From: Microbacterium proteolyticum
GTDB taxonomy: Bacteria > Actinomycetota > Actinomycetes > Actinomycetales > Microbacteriaceae
Direction: 5' to 3'
NCBI RefSeq assembly: GCF_029639405.1
Contig: NZ_CP121274.1
Span: forward strand, 248,001-312,000
DNA length: 64,000 nt
In this document: in pieces, positions 56,819-64,000 of the stretch
Position numbering within the stretch: the first letter of the stretch is position 1
Layout of the letters: each line of letters starts with the position of its first letter
The notes under the pieces: generated by a model
Seen by the model: only the letters and a program-made list of their open reading frames with translations
What the model was told of the DNA's origin: nothing
Database searches by the model: none
Program-made: the position numbers and the translations under genes

Positions 56819-58192
56819 TCACTCGCCGCGCGAGACCCGGATCATCTCGTCGCGCGGAACGACCTTGATGCGCGCGCGCTCGTGCGGCGCGCCGAGGGCG
56901 ATCTCGTGCTCGTCGAGCCGGTGCCAGCCGGCGAGGTCGGTCCAGCGCACTCCGCGCTCGGCCAGGAGCGCGGGGATCGCCTCCTCCTCGGGGTGCGCGG
57001 GGCGCCACCACTCGGCCTGGTCGTTGATGACGTGGCGCACCGTCTCCATGGCATCCGACTTGGTGTGGCCGATGAGGCCGACGGGTCCGCGCTTGATCCA
57101 CCCGGTGGCGTAGAGGCCCGGGATCCGCTCGTTCGAGTCGGATGCCAGCACCTGGCCCTCGTGGTTCGGGATCACGCCGTGACGCTCGTCGAACGGCACG
57201 TCGGCCAGCGGCGAGCCGAAGTAGCCGACGGCGCGGTAGATCGCCTGGATCGCGACCTCGCGGATCTCTCCGGTGCCGATGACGCCGCCCTCGGCGTCGG
57301 GCTTCGTGCGCTCGTACCGGAACGCCGCCACGCGGCCGTCGGCATCCGTCACGACTTCCACGGGCTTCGCCCAGAAGTGCAGGTGCAGGCGGCGGGAGGC
57401 CTCTCCGCCGGCGTTATTCACGCCCGGGCGGGTGCGCCACTGCTGCAGCACGCGGTCGATGACCTTGACCTGCTTGTTGGTCTGGATCGCCGTGAGCGAG
57501 GCCTCGTCGTAGTCGAAGTCCTCGTCGTACACGACCATGTCGACATCGCGGAGCTCGCCCAGTTCACGCAGCTCGAGGGGGGTGAACTTCACCTGCGCGG
57601 GGCCACGACGACCGAACACGTGCACGTCGGTGACGGGCGAGGCCTTGAGCCCCTGGTACACGTTGTCGGGCACCTCGGTGGGGAGAAGGTCGTCGGCGTG
57701 CTTGGCGAGCATGCGCGTGACGTCGAGGGCGACGTTGCCGTTGCCGATCACCGCGACAGACTCGGCCTCCAGCGGCCACTCGCGAGGGACGTCGGGGTGG
57801 CCGTCGAACCAGCTGACGAAGTCGGCGGCGCCGTAGGACCCCTTCGCGTCGATGCCGGGGATGTCGAGGTCGGCGTCCCGGATCGCGCCGGTGGCGAAGA
57901 TCACGGCGTTGTAGTGCTGCTTGAGGTCGTCGAGCGTGATGTCGGTACCGAAGTCGACGTTGCCGAAGATCCGGATATCGCCCCGGTCGAGCACCTCACG
58001 GAGAGCGGTGATGACGCCCTTGATGCGCGGGTGGTCGGGGGCCACGCCGTAGCGCACCAGGCCGTACGGGGCGGGGAGTTGCTCGAACAGGTCGATCGAC
58101 ACGTCGAACTCGCGCTCGGCCTTCAGCAGGATGTCGGCGGCGTAGATGCCCGCGGGTCCGGCGCCGACGATGGCAAGGCGCAGCTTCGTCAT
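56819..58192 (-). CDS. fprA: ferredoxin-NADP+ reductase, FprA type
   Basis: The 457-residue protein matches adrenodoxin-reductase-like FprA. The FAD site VGAGPAGIYAADILL lies at 8-22, followed by PYGLVRYGVAPDHPRIK, the NADP site VIGNGNVALDVTRMLAKHADD (about 150) and FGRRGPAQVKFTPLELREL. The C-terminal ATGWIKRGPVGLIGHTKSDA completes the set. It moves electrons between NADPH and ferredoxin for P450s or other redox enzymes. GAGAGG lies before ATG 58192. No ferredoxin gene is adjacent. Confidence 0.95.
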   Translation of the reverse strand: MTKLRLAIVGAGPAGIYAADILLKAEREFDVSIDLFEQLPAPYGLVRYGVAPDHPRIKGVITALREVLDRGDIRIFGNVDFGTDITLDDLKQHYNAVIFATGAIRDADLDIPGIDAKGSYGAADFVSWFDGHPDVPREWPLEAESVAVIGNGNVALDVTRMLAKHADDLLPTEVPDNVYQGLKASPVTDVHVFGRRGPAQVKFTPLELRELGELRDVDMVVYDEDFDYDEASLTAIQTNKQVKVIDRVLQQWRTRPGVNNAGGEASRRLHLHFWAKPVEVVTDADGRVAAFRYERTKPDAEGGVIGTGEIREVAIQAIYRAVGYFGSPLADVPFDERHGVIPNHEGQVLASDSNERIPGLYATGWIKRGPVGLIGHTKSDAMETVRHVINDQAEWWRPAHPEEEAIPALLAERGVRWTDLAGWHRLDEHEIALGAPHERARIKVVPRDEMIRVSRGE

Positions 58193-58233
58193 GGAGATCC
58201 TCTCGATCGCGATCGGGGGGGGGTGGGAAAAAG

Positions 58234-59295
58234 TCAGGCGGAGCGGTCGGCCACCGCGCGGGCGAACCGCGTCAGGGCCTCGCGGACGGCGCCGTCCGGA
58301 AGGGGCGCGAGGGCGTCGATCGCCTCTTGCGACCACCGGTGGGCGAGGTCCAGCGTCTCGCGCGTGGTCTCGTGCTCGCGCAGCTCCGTGAGCGGATCGT
58401 CGAGGATCGCGGGATCCGCGCCGGCGGCGATCCGGTCCTGCCCCTCGTCGATGCGCGCGCGCAGATCGGCCGAGGCCTGGTCCGACCGGTGGCCGAGCAG
58501 CAGGTACGGCATGGTCGGCACACCCGCGCGCAGGTCGGTGCCGGGCACCTTGCCCGTCTCGGACGGGTCGGGCGACAGATCGATCACGTCGTCGAGCAGC
58601 TGGAAGGCGACACCGGCCTTCTCTCCGAAGACGACCATCGGGGCCTCGAACTCCTCCGGCGCGCCCGAGTAGATCACGCCCGACTGAGCGGCGGCGGCGA
58701 TGAGCGACCCGGTCTTGTCGGCGAGGACGCGCAGGTAGAACTCGACGGGCTCGTCGCCCTCCTGCGGGCCGACGGTCTCGTGCATCTGACCGAGGACGAG
58801 CCGCTCGAACGTGTCGGCCTGCAGCTGGATCGCGCGCTCGCCGCGCCGGGCCATCAGCTGACTGGCGCGGGAGAAGAGGAGGTCGCCGGTGAGGATGGCG
58901 ATGTTGTTGCCCCACACCGTCTGGGCGCTGGGCACGCCGCGGCGCTTGTCGGCGCCGTCCATGACGTCGTCGTGGTAGAGCGACCCGAGGTGCGTCAGCT
59001 CGAGGGCCGTGGCCACCTCGACGACCTCGGGCGTCGTGCCCCGACCGAGCTGCGCGGTGAGGATCGCGAGCATCGGGCGCACGCGCTTCCCGCCCGCTTC
59101 GTACAGGTATCGGGCGGTGACGTCGGCGAGCTTGTCGGCGCTGCGCACCTCACGCTCGAGGGTGCTCTCGACGAGGTCGAGGCCGGCCTCGACGGTGGAC
59201 AGCAGGGTGCGCGCGCGCAGCCCGCCGAAGATGCGGTCACTCAGGCCCAGCTTGCCCGACAGGCGGGTGCCGGCCGCGGGCGGTCTCGGGGTCAC
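58234..59295 (-). CDS. polyprenyl diphosphate synthase (menaquinone side chain)
   Basis: The 353-residue protein has both aspartate-rich motifs, DDVMD (about 109-113, a DDxxD form) and LLDDVIDLSPDP, plus GGKRVRPML and the lysine in LADKTGS. It builds the long isoprenoid tail for menaquinone; chain length cannot be read by eye. The start is GTG 59295, with TAGGCT (complement of 59302-59307) 6 bases upstream, so it is leaderless. It neighbours menG, menF and menD. Confidence 0.93.
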   Translation of the reverse strand: MTPRPPAAGTRLSGKLGLSDRIFGGLRARTLLSTVEAGLDLVESTLEREVRSADKLADVTARYLYEAGGKRVRPMLAILTAQLGRGTTPEVVEVATALELTHLGSLYHDDVMDGADKRRGVPSAQTVWGNNIAILTGDLLFSRASQLMARRGERAIQLQADTFERLVLGQMHETVGPQEGDEPVEFYLRVLADKTGSLIAAAAQSGVIYSGAPEEFEAPMVVFGEKAGVAFQLLDDVIDLSPDPSETGKVPGTDLRAGVPTMPYLLLGHRSDQASADLRARIDEGQDRIAAGADPAILDDPLTELREHETTRETLDLAHRWSQEAIDALAPLPDGAVREALTRFARAVADRSA

Positions 59296-59301
59296 GGTTT
59301 C

Positions 59302-59307
59302 AGCCTA
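59302..59307 (-). promoter_or_regulatory. -10 box TAGGCT of leaderless polyprenyl synthase gene
   Basis: TAGGCT ends 6 bases (GAAACC) before GTG 59295. Confidence 0.6.
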
Positions 59308-59370
59308 TCCTGGCGCGGTCCGGGCCAGCCGCCGGTATCTCGACGGTTGACAGCGCGCGCCCCCGCGGCG

Positions 59371-60090
59371 TCACGCCCCCGGGTTGCTACCGCGGTGGAG
59401 AGCCACGATGCCGAAGGTGAGGTTGCGGTAGGCGACGTCGACCCACCCGGCATCCCGCATCCACGCTGCCAGCGTCGGCTGGTCCGGCCAGTCGCGGATG
59501 GATTCGTTGAGGTAGTCGTACGCCTCGGCGTTGGAGCTCACCGCCTTCGCCACGGTCGGGAGCACCCGGTCGTTGTAGAAGCGGTAGAGGCCGTTGAACG
59601 CCCGGGACGGCGGGTGGGAGAACTCGCACACGACGATGCGCCCCCCGGGCTTCGTGACCCGGCGCAGTTCCCGCAGCGCGCGACGCGGGTCGTTGACGTT
59701 GCGGAGTCCGAACGACATCGTCACCGCGTCGAACTCCCCGTCCTGGAACGGCAGGTCGGTGGCATCCGCCTGCACGAACTCGAGGTTCGGGACGTTCCCG
59801 TGGCGACGTCGCCCCTCGGCGATCATCCCGCGGGAGAAGTCGGCCGCGACGACGTGGGCGCCGCTGGGGACGAACGCCATCGACGACGTGCCGGTGCCGG
59901 CGGCGAGGTCGAGGATCCGCTCGCCGCGCTGCGGCGCGACGGCCTTCAGGGTCGCGACGCGCCAGAACCTGTCGTTGCCGAGACTCAGCACCGAGTTGGT
60001 GCGGTCGTAGGCCGCGGCCACCTGGTCGAACATTCCGCTGACGCGCTGGGGGTCCTTGCCGAGATCGGCGCGGTTCGGGTCGCTGCTCAC
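59371..60090 (-). CDS. menG: demethylmenaquinone methyltransferase
   Basis: The 239-residue SAM enzyme has the UbiE/MenG pattern: [22 protein letters not shown] at the N-terminus (about residues 17-38), the SAM site [12 protein letters not shown] (about 61) and [27 protein letters not shown]. It methylates demethylmenaquinone as the last step of menaquinone synthesis. The start is GTG 60090; TAGACT ends 6 bases before it. Confidence 0.95.
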   Translation of the reverse strand: MSSDPNRADLGKDPQRVSGMFDQVAAAYDRTNSVLSLGNDRFWRVATLKAVAPQRGERILDLAAGTGTSSMAFVPSGAHVVAADFSRGMIAEGRRRHGNVPNLEFVQADATDLPFQDGEFDAVTMSFGLRNVNDPRRALRELRRVTKPGGRIVVCEFSHPPSRAFNGLYRFYNDRVLPTVAKAVSSNAEAYDYLNESIRDWPDQPTLAAWMRDAGWVDVAYRNLTFGIVALHRGSNPGA

Positions 60091-60096
60091 CCGTCG

Positions 60097-60102
60097 AGTC
60101 TA
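60097..60102 (-). promoter_or_regulatory. -10 box TAGACT of leaderless menG
   Basis: TAGACT on the minus strand ends 6 bases (CGACGG) before GTG 60090 and lies between menG and the DUF402 stop codon. Confidence 0.65.
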
Positions 60103-60663
60103 GGCGCGGCCGGACTCGCCGTCCCCGGCTTGCGCGAGGTCGGCCAGACGCTTCAGCCACGGCCCCGTGACGTCGTCCGAGAAGGGCGCCTCACGGTCGC
60201 GCACACGGCGCTCCAGGTCGACGGCCACGGACTCGAGGTGCGTCACGACGTCGGCCGGGTAGCCGTACTTCACCCGGTGCTCGTCCCACTCGTCGCGGTC
60301 GTCGATCCACGTGCCGCGCTCGTCGGTGCGCCGCACGACGTCGAGGTCCATGTCGATCCCCACGGGGGCGCCGTCATCGTCCCATCCGGCATCCCACGCG
60401 AGATCGATGTAGACGGCGACCGGGTGCGGGGCGGCGTTGTGCGTGAAGGCCCAGTCGCCGCTGGCCGGGACGAGGGTGACGTTGGGCTCGCGGCAGACGA
60501 ACTCGCGGCCGGGGCGGACGCTGCGCCACCCGATCTGCTGCCCGAACCAGTCGCCCCAGTCGTCGCTGCCGAGGTAGACGCAGTCCTGCTCCCAGTGCGG
60601 GGACCCGTCCCACTTGCGCCAGCGGAACACGAGCCGGGTGCCGGGTGCGGGTCGGGACGTCAT
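60100..60663 (-). CDS. DUF402-family protein
   Basis: The 187-residue protein is Trp/Asp-rich and has the DUF402 pattern VYIDLAWDAGWDDDGAPVGIDMDLDVVR, followed by DERGTWIDDRDEWDEHRVKYGYP. In this family conserved acidic residues bind divalent metal, and characterised relatives hydrolyse nucleoside di/triphosphates or act in RNA metabolism. The role here is unknown. TAGACT ends 6 bases before ATG 60663, so it is leaderless. It is divergent from menF. Confidence 0.88.
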   Translation of the reverse strand: MTSRPAPGTRLVFRWRKWDGSPHWEQDCVYLGSDDWGDWFGQQIGWRSVRPGREFVCREPNVTLVPASGDWAFTHNAAPHPVAVYIDLAWDAGWDDDGAPVGIDMDLDVVRRTDERGTWIDDRDEWDEHRVKYGYPADVVTHLESVAVDLERRVRDREAPFSDDVTGPWLKRLADLAQAGDGESGRA

Positions 60664-60683
60664 GCCGCGAGTCTAAGTCGCGG
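60661..60683. repeat. 23-bp promoter-containing direct repeat, copy 1
   Basis: CATGCCGCGAGTCTAAGTCG and three more bases contain the DUF402 start codon and -10. A copy with two mismatches lies at 60725-60747. Confidence 0.85.
60670..60675 (-). promoter_or_regulatory. -10 box TAGACT of leaderless DUF402 gene
   Basis: TAGACT on the minus strand ends 6 bases before ATG 60663. Confidence 0.65.
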
Positions 60684-60724
60684 CGCATGCACGACAGGTG
60701 ACGGTGCTGGCGTCCTGGCGCTTC

Positions 60725-60747
60725 CATGCCCCGAGTCTCAGTCGCGG
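60725..60747. repeat. 23-bp direct repeat, copy 2 (degenerate promoter)
   Basis: It differs from 60661-60683 at two positions; one destroys the -10 (TGAGACT in place of TTAGACT). It lies just before the menF -10. Confidence 0.85.
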
Positions 60748-60749
60748 TC

Positions 60750-60755
60750 TACTGT
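60750..60755 (+). promoter_or_regulatory. -10 box TACTGT of leaderless menF
   Basis: TACTGT ends 6 bases (GGAAAG) before GTG 60762. This geometry decides the start, as the frame is open further upstream. Confidence 0.6.
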
Positions 60756-60761
60756 GGAAAG

Positions 60762-62039
60762 GTGCAGCAGCCGGCGGATGACCTCGTCCCGCGTCTGCGC
60801 GTCGTCACGCGCGAACTCTCCCCCATGGACGACGTCCTCGACTACACGACGGGCTACGACCCGCTGTTCTGGAGCCGCCGAGGAGAGTCGCTCGCGGGCT
60901 TCGGCGACCTGCTGACGCTGCGGTACACCGGCGCGCAGCCGGGCGACGCGACGATCGCGGATCGCTGGCGCCGGATCGCCGCCGCCGCCGACATCGACGA
61001 CCCCCTGGGCCTGCCCGGTACGGGGCTCGTGGCCTTCGGCTCGTTCGTGTTCGACCCCCGGTCGGAGCGCGAGAGCATCCTGCGGGTTCCCGGCACGATC
61101 GTGGGACGCCATGGCGGTCGCGCGTGGGTCACGCGGCTAGCCTTCGCCGACACCCCCGACGAGCCCGAACCCGAGCTGCCGCCCCGCTCCCCGTTCGGTC
61201 CGCACTGGTCGGCCACGCTCGGTCCCGGGAGGCAGACCGCCGAGGGATACCAGGAGGCCGTGCACCACGCCGTCGAGGCGATCGGAGTGGGTGAGGTCCG
61301 GAAGGTCGTGCTCGCGCGCGACATCGTCGGCACGATCCCCGCCGGCTCCGACCGTCGCCGCCTCGTGCGGTCGCTGCTGGAGGGCTACCCCGACTGCTGG
61401 GTGTTCGCCGTCGACGGTCTGATCGGCGCGAGCCCCGAGACGCTCGTCACCGTGTCGCGCGGCACCGTCACCGCCCGGGTGCTGGCCGGGACCACGGCGC
61501 GCGGAGGCGACGCCGACAGCGATGTCGCCGCGGCCCTCGCCCTCACCGAGAGCGCGAAGGACCAGGAGGAGCACCGGTTCGCCGTGCAGAGCGTCCTCGC
61601 CGCCCTCCGCCCGCACACCTCGGCCCTCGCGGCCGCCGAGCAGCCCTTCACGCTGAAGCTCCCGAACGTCTGGCACCTGGCGACCGACGTCGAGGGCGAG
61701 CTGTCGGAAGCGGCATCCTCCCTCGACCTCGTCGCCGTGCTCCACCCCACCGCCGCGGTCGCCGGAACCCCCACCGCGGTGGCCATGGACGTCATCCGCC
61801 GCCTCGAGCCCTTCGACCGCGGGCGCTACGCCGGCGCCGTCGGGTGGATCGGCGCGTCGGGCGACGGCGAGTGGGCCATCGCCCTGCGCTGCGCGCAGAT
61901 CGACCCCGCCGCCCCCGCATCCCCCACCGCGACGATCACCGCGTACGCGGGCGCCGGGATCGTCGCCGAGAGCGTGCCGGAGTCGGAGCTGCTGGAGACC
62001 CGCGTGAAGTTCCGGCCGATCGTCGAGGCCCTGGCCTAG
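60762..62039 (+). CDS. menF: isochorismate synthase (menaquinone pathway)
   Basis: The 425-residue protein has the chorismate-utilising-enzyme fold. Signatures are VRKVVLARDIVG (about 185), GASPETLVTVSRGTVTARVLAGT, LHPTAAVAGTP and the C-terminal YAGAVGWIGASGDGEW with GAGIVAESVPESELLETRVK. It converts chorismate to isochorismate for menaquinone. The start is GTG 60762, 6 bases after TACTGT; the frame extends to 60726, but that would include the promoter. Its TAG stop overlaps the PPK2 stop within CTAG (4 bases). Confidence 0.9.
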   Translation: MQQPADDLVPRLRVVTRELSPMDDVLDYTTGYDPLFWSRRGESLAGFGDLLTLRYTGAQPGDATIADRWRRIAAAADIDDPLGLPGTGLVAFGSFVFDPRSERESILRVPGTIVGRHGGRAWVTRLAFADTPDEPEPELPPRSPFGPHWSATLGPGRQTAEGYQEAVHHAVEAIGVGEVRKVVLARDIVGTIPAGSDRRRLVRSLLEGYPDCWVFAVDGLIGASPETLVTVSRGTVTARVLAGTTARGGDADSDVAAALALTESAKDQEEHRFAVQSVLAALRPHTSALAAAEQPFTLKLPNVWHLATDVEGELSEAASSLDLVAVLHPTAAVAGTPTAVAMDVIRRLEPFDRGRYAGAVGWIGASGDGEWAIALRCAQIDPAAPASPTATITAYAGAGIVAESVPESELLETRVKFRPIVEALA

Positions 62040-62893
62040 GACTCCGCGAGCCGCTGCTTCTCGATCGCGACGTCGTAGTCGGCCGTGGGCCACTGCGGGT
62101 CGATGTCCGTGAGGGCGTCGATGAGCAGCCGCTGCACCGCGAGCCGCGCGTACCACTTGCGGTCGGCGGGCACGACGTGCCACGGGGCGAGCGGCGTGGA
62201 GGTGCGTTCGAGCGCCACCTGGTAGGCATCCATGTAGTCGTCCCACAGGGCACGCTCGTCGACGTCGGACGGGTTGTACTTCCAGTGCTTGTCGGGCCGG
62301 TCGAGACGGGATGCCAGGCGCTCGCGCTGCTCGTCCTTCGAGATGTGCAGCATGACCTTGACGACCCGGATGCCGAGCTCCGCCGCCTCGGCCTCGAACG
62401 CGACGATCGCTCCGTAGCGCCGCTCGATCTCGTCGGCCGGGGCGAGGGAGCGGACGCGTCCGATGAGCACGTCCTCGTAGTGCGAGCGATCGAAGACGCC
62501 GAGGCGACCCGCGTCCGGCAGACGTTTGCGGATGCGCCACAGGAAGTCGTGCGCCAGCTCCTCGGCGGTCGGCTTCTTGAACGAGGCCAGCTCGACGCCC
62601 TGCGGGTCGACGGCGCCGACGACGTGCTTGACGATGCCGCCCTTCCCGGCGGTGTCCATCGCCTGCAGCACCAGCAGCACCGAACCGGTCGCCGTGCCGG
62701 CGACGCTCTGTGCGAAAAGACGCTCCTGCAGGTCGGCCAGCGGTGCGACGCCCGCGTCCAGGTCGGCCTTGCCCTGGTCCTTGTCGCCGTCGTAGCCCGG
62801 CGTGGACCGGGGGTCGACATCGGCGAGACGGAACCCCGGTGCGACGTTCAGGGCGACGGCGGCGGGCGTGGTCCAACGGCTGTGCGAACTCAT
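62036..62893 (-). CDS. ppk2: polyphosphate:nucleotide phosphotransferase, PPK2 family
   Basis: The 285-residue protein has Walker A-like LVLQAMDTAGKGGIVKHV (about 79-96), the FDRSHYEDVLIGRVRSLAP block with the lid-proximal Arg (about 142-160), and DKHWKYNPSDVDERALWDDYMDAY. This is the PPK2 pattern, using polyphosphate to phosphorylate nucleoside mono- or diphosphates. CACGAT ends 6 bases before ATG 62893, suggesting leaderless expression. It converges on menF with a 4-base stop-codon overlap. Confidence 0.93.
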   Translation of the reverse strand: MSSHSRWTTPAAVALNVAPGFRLADVDPRSTPGYDGDKDQGKADLDAGVAPLADLQERLFAQSVAGTATGSVLLVLQAMDTAGKGGIVKHVVGAVDPQGVELASFKKPTAEELAHDFLWRIRKRLPDAGRLGVFDRSHYEDVLIGRVRSLAPADEIERRYGAIVAFEAEAAELGIRVVKVMLHISKDEQRERLASRLDRPDKHWKYNPSDVDERALWDDYMDAYQVALERTSTPLAPWHVVPADRKWYARLAVQRLLIDALTDIDPQWPTADYDVAIEKQRLAES

Positions 62894-62948
62894 CGACACA
62901 TCGTGCCGTGCCAGACGAACTCTCGCCAAGAGGTTGACGCCGCGCGGG

Positions 62949-64000
62949 TCAGCGCTCGAGCGGAACCTCGATCAGCTGGCGACCGCCCGCAGGGGACGTG
63001 AGCGCCTGGTCGAGGGCGACGCGCGTCGTCACCCGGCGGTACTCCCAGCCGTACGCGAGCGCGAGCTGCTCGAGCCGGACGTTCTGCGGCGTGTACTGCA
63101 CGCGCTCCATCGCGTCCGCCCCCGCGACGCCGGCGACCTCGAGGCCGTCGAAGATCGTGCCGCCACCGTCGTTGCCGACGATCACCTGAAGCCGCGGCTC
63201 GTGCTCCCCGGGGGGAAGGAGGAGTGCCCCCACGTCGTGCAGGAACGCGAGGTCGCCGAGCAGGACGCGCGTGACGCCCGGGCGTTCGTCGTCCTGGCTG
63301 GCCAGGGCGACACCGGTCGCGGTCGCGATCGTCCCGTCGATGCCGGCGAGCCCGCGGTTGGCGTGCACGGCCACCTTCTTGCCCCCGAGCAGTTCGTCGG
63401 CGACCCGGACGAGACGCGACGACCCGAACACGAGCCGGTCGTGGGGCCAGGTCGCGCGCCACACGGCGTCGACCAGGGCGGCACGGTCGACGGGAGCGCG
63501 GATCACCGCGACCTCAGCGTTGATCGCGCCGAGTCGCTCGTGCGGAACAGCGGACGACAGACCGTCCGCGTCGGGAGCGGGAGGGCTGAGATCGACGGCC
63601 GCCGCGCGCGACGCGCGCATCCACTCCCCCAGCCACGCGCGGTCCCCGGCGCCGTCGGCATCCACGGCGTCCGCCGCCCGGGTCGCCCCGTTGAGGTTGA
63701 TGGGCTCGCCCGGACCGCGCACCGCGATCACCTCGACGTCCTCGCGTCCGAGTAGGCGCGCGATCTCGCGGCTGAGGGTGGGGTGCCCGAACACCACGAC
63801 CCGCTCGATGCGGCCCCCGAGCGCCGGGTCGCGCAGGAGCGTGCGGTAGGCGTGCACGACGTGTCGGCCGTAGCGCGCGCCGCTGACGATCTCGGCGACG
63901 AGCGGGAAGCCGCCGCGGTGGGCGAGCTCCTCGGCCGCGGGGCCCGCATCCGCGCCGGCGACCACGATCGTCCGCCGCCCTGGTTCGAGGATCACCGGCG
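62949..64000 (-). CDS. menD: SEPHCHC synthase MenD, C-terminal part (gene runs off the window)
   Basis: About 350 residues are visible and the frame is open to base 64000, so the N-terminus is outside. The ThDP-enzyme C-terminal domain is clear: VHANRGLAGIDGTIATATGVAL (conserved in MenD), GDLAFLHDVGALL, VGNDGGGTIFDGLEVAG. These are the thiamine-diphosphate and magnesium site (GD...N pattern). It joins isochorismate and 2-oxoglutarate in menaquinone synthesis, next to menF and menG. Confidence 0.93.
   Translation of the reverse strand, partial: PVILEPGRRTIVVAGADAGPAAEELAHRGGFPLVAEIVSGARYGRHVVHAYRTLLRDPALGGRIERVVVFGHPTLSREIARLLGREDVEVIAVRGPGEPINLNGATRAADAVDADGAGDRAWLGEWMRASRAAAVDLSPPAPDADGLSSAVPHERLGAINAEVAVIRAPVDRAALVDAVWRATWPHDRLVFGSSRLVRVADELLGGKKVAVHANRGLAGIDGTIATATGVALASQDDERPGVTRVLLGDLAFLHDVGALLLPPGEHEPRLQVIVGNDGGGTIFDGLEVAGVAGADAMERVQYTPQNVRLEQLALAYGWEYRRVTTRVALDQALTSPAGGRQLIEVPLER

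Noticed and set aside
1..64000. CRISPR arrays, insertion sequences, integrases, rRNA operons
   Set aside because: No regularly spaced repeats with unique spacers, no transposase motifs with terminal inverted repeats, and no rRNA-like conserved stretches were found on reading.

Overview
The window looks like a chromosomal segment of a high-GC actinobacterium of the family Microbacteriaceae, most probably Microbacterium. The evidence is the very high GC content with almost exclusive GAC/GCC/CTC codons, many leaderless genes with a TANNNT box 6-7 nt before the start, LacI/MarR/MocR/LysR regulators, DUF222-HNH and LpqY-SugABC-type genes, and the menaquinone pathway. The genus is inference. No prophage, insertion sequence, CRISPR array or rRNA gene was found. 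The window holds three tRNA genes and cuts genes at both ends (an unknown C-terminus on the left, menD on the right).

Layout. 1-6.1 kb: a minus-strand operon MFS exporter > leucyl aminopeptidase > SLC13-type permease > small membrane protein with 4-bp start/stop overlaps, then a SHOCT protein. 6.3-9.4 kb: a CPBP protease, tRNA-Met and tRNA-Thr, and an M23 (LytM) peptidase with an odd 5' end. 9.5-16.3 kb: inositol-phosphatase-like enzyme, FAD oxidoreductase with a Gly-rich repeat insert, a LexA-boxed DUF222-HNH gene, a degenerate repeat field, and a MocR/PNPOx divergent pair. 16.2-23.8 kb: PutA with a divergent LysR gene, a MarR/small-protein divergon, AraC, and a phytanoyl-CoA dioxygenase-like enzyme.

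23.9-32.4 kb is a galactoside operon (GH42 beta-galactosidase, two ABC permeases, a binding protein, GH36 alpha-galactosidase) under a divergent LacI repressor with three operator copies. 32.4-37.5 kb is an Azt-type zinc uptake system: AztA ATPase diverges from AztB permease, an extra beta-propeller-like lipoprotein, AztC binding protein and AztD metallochaperone around one Zur-like box. tRNA-Tyr follows. 37.6-43.1 kb carries a PfkB kinase, an FBP zinc-finger protein and a malEFG-type importer with two LacI-type operators. 43.2-48.7 kb: YajQ, an exported tail-fibre-like protein with its own palindromic operator, a RibD-like reductase with a 45-aa zinc ribbon, Arr (rifamycin ADP-ribosyltransferase), and a FadR-type GntR regulator divergent from a DctA-type symporter. 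48.7-56.8 kb: an alpha/beta hydrolase, an LpqY-SugABC-type (trehalose) importer and a secreted protein of seven 'EWW' repeats. 56.8-64 kb: FprA, polyprenyl diphosphate synthase, MenG, DUF402, MenF, PPK2 and MenD (respiratory quinone synthesis).

Common threads. Three sugar ABC importers are present but only one sugar-type ATPase (SugC-like), which may be shared. A heptamer GGATGCC/GGCATCC is strikingly frequent and balanced between strands. In-frame 18-bp tandem repeats occur at three unrelated coding loci. I found no convincing wholly new multi-gene system. The least explained pieces are the EWW-repeat secreted protein, the second AztD-like lipoprotein, the tail-fibre-like exported protein and the GGATGCC motif.
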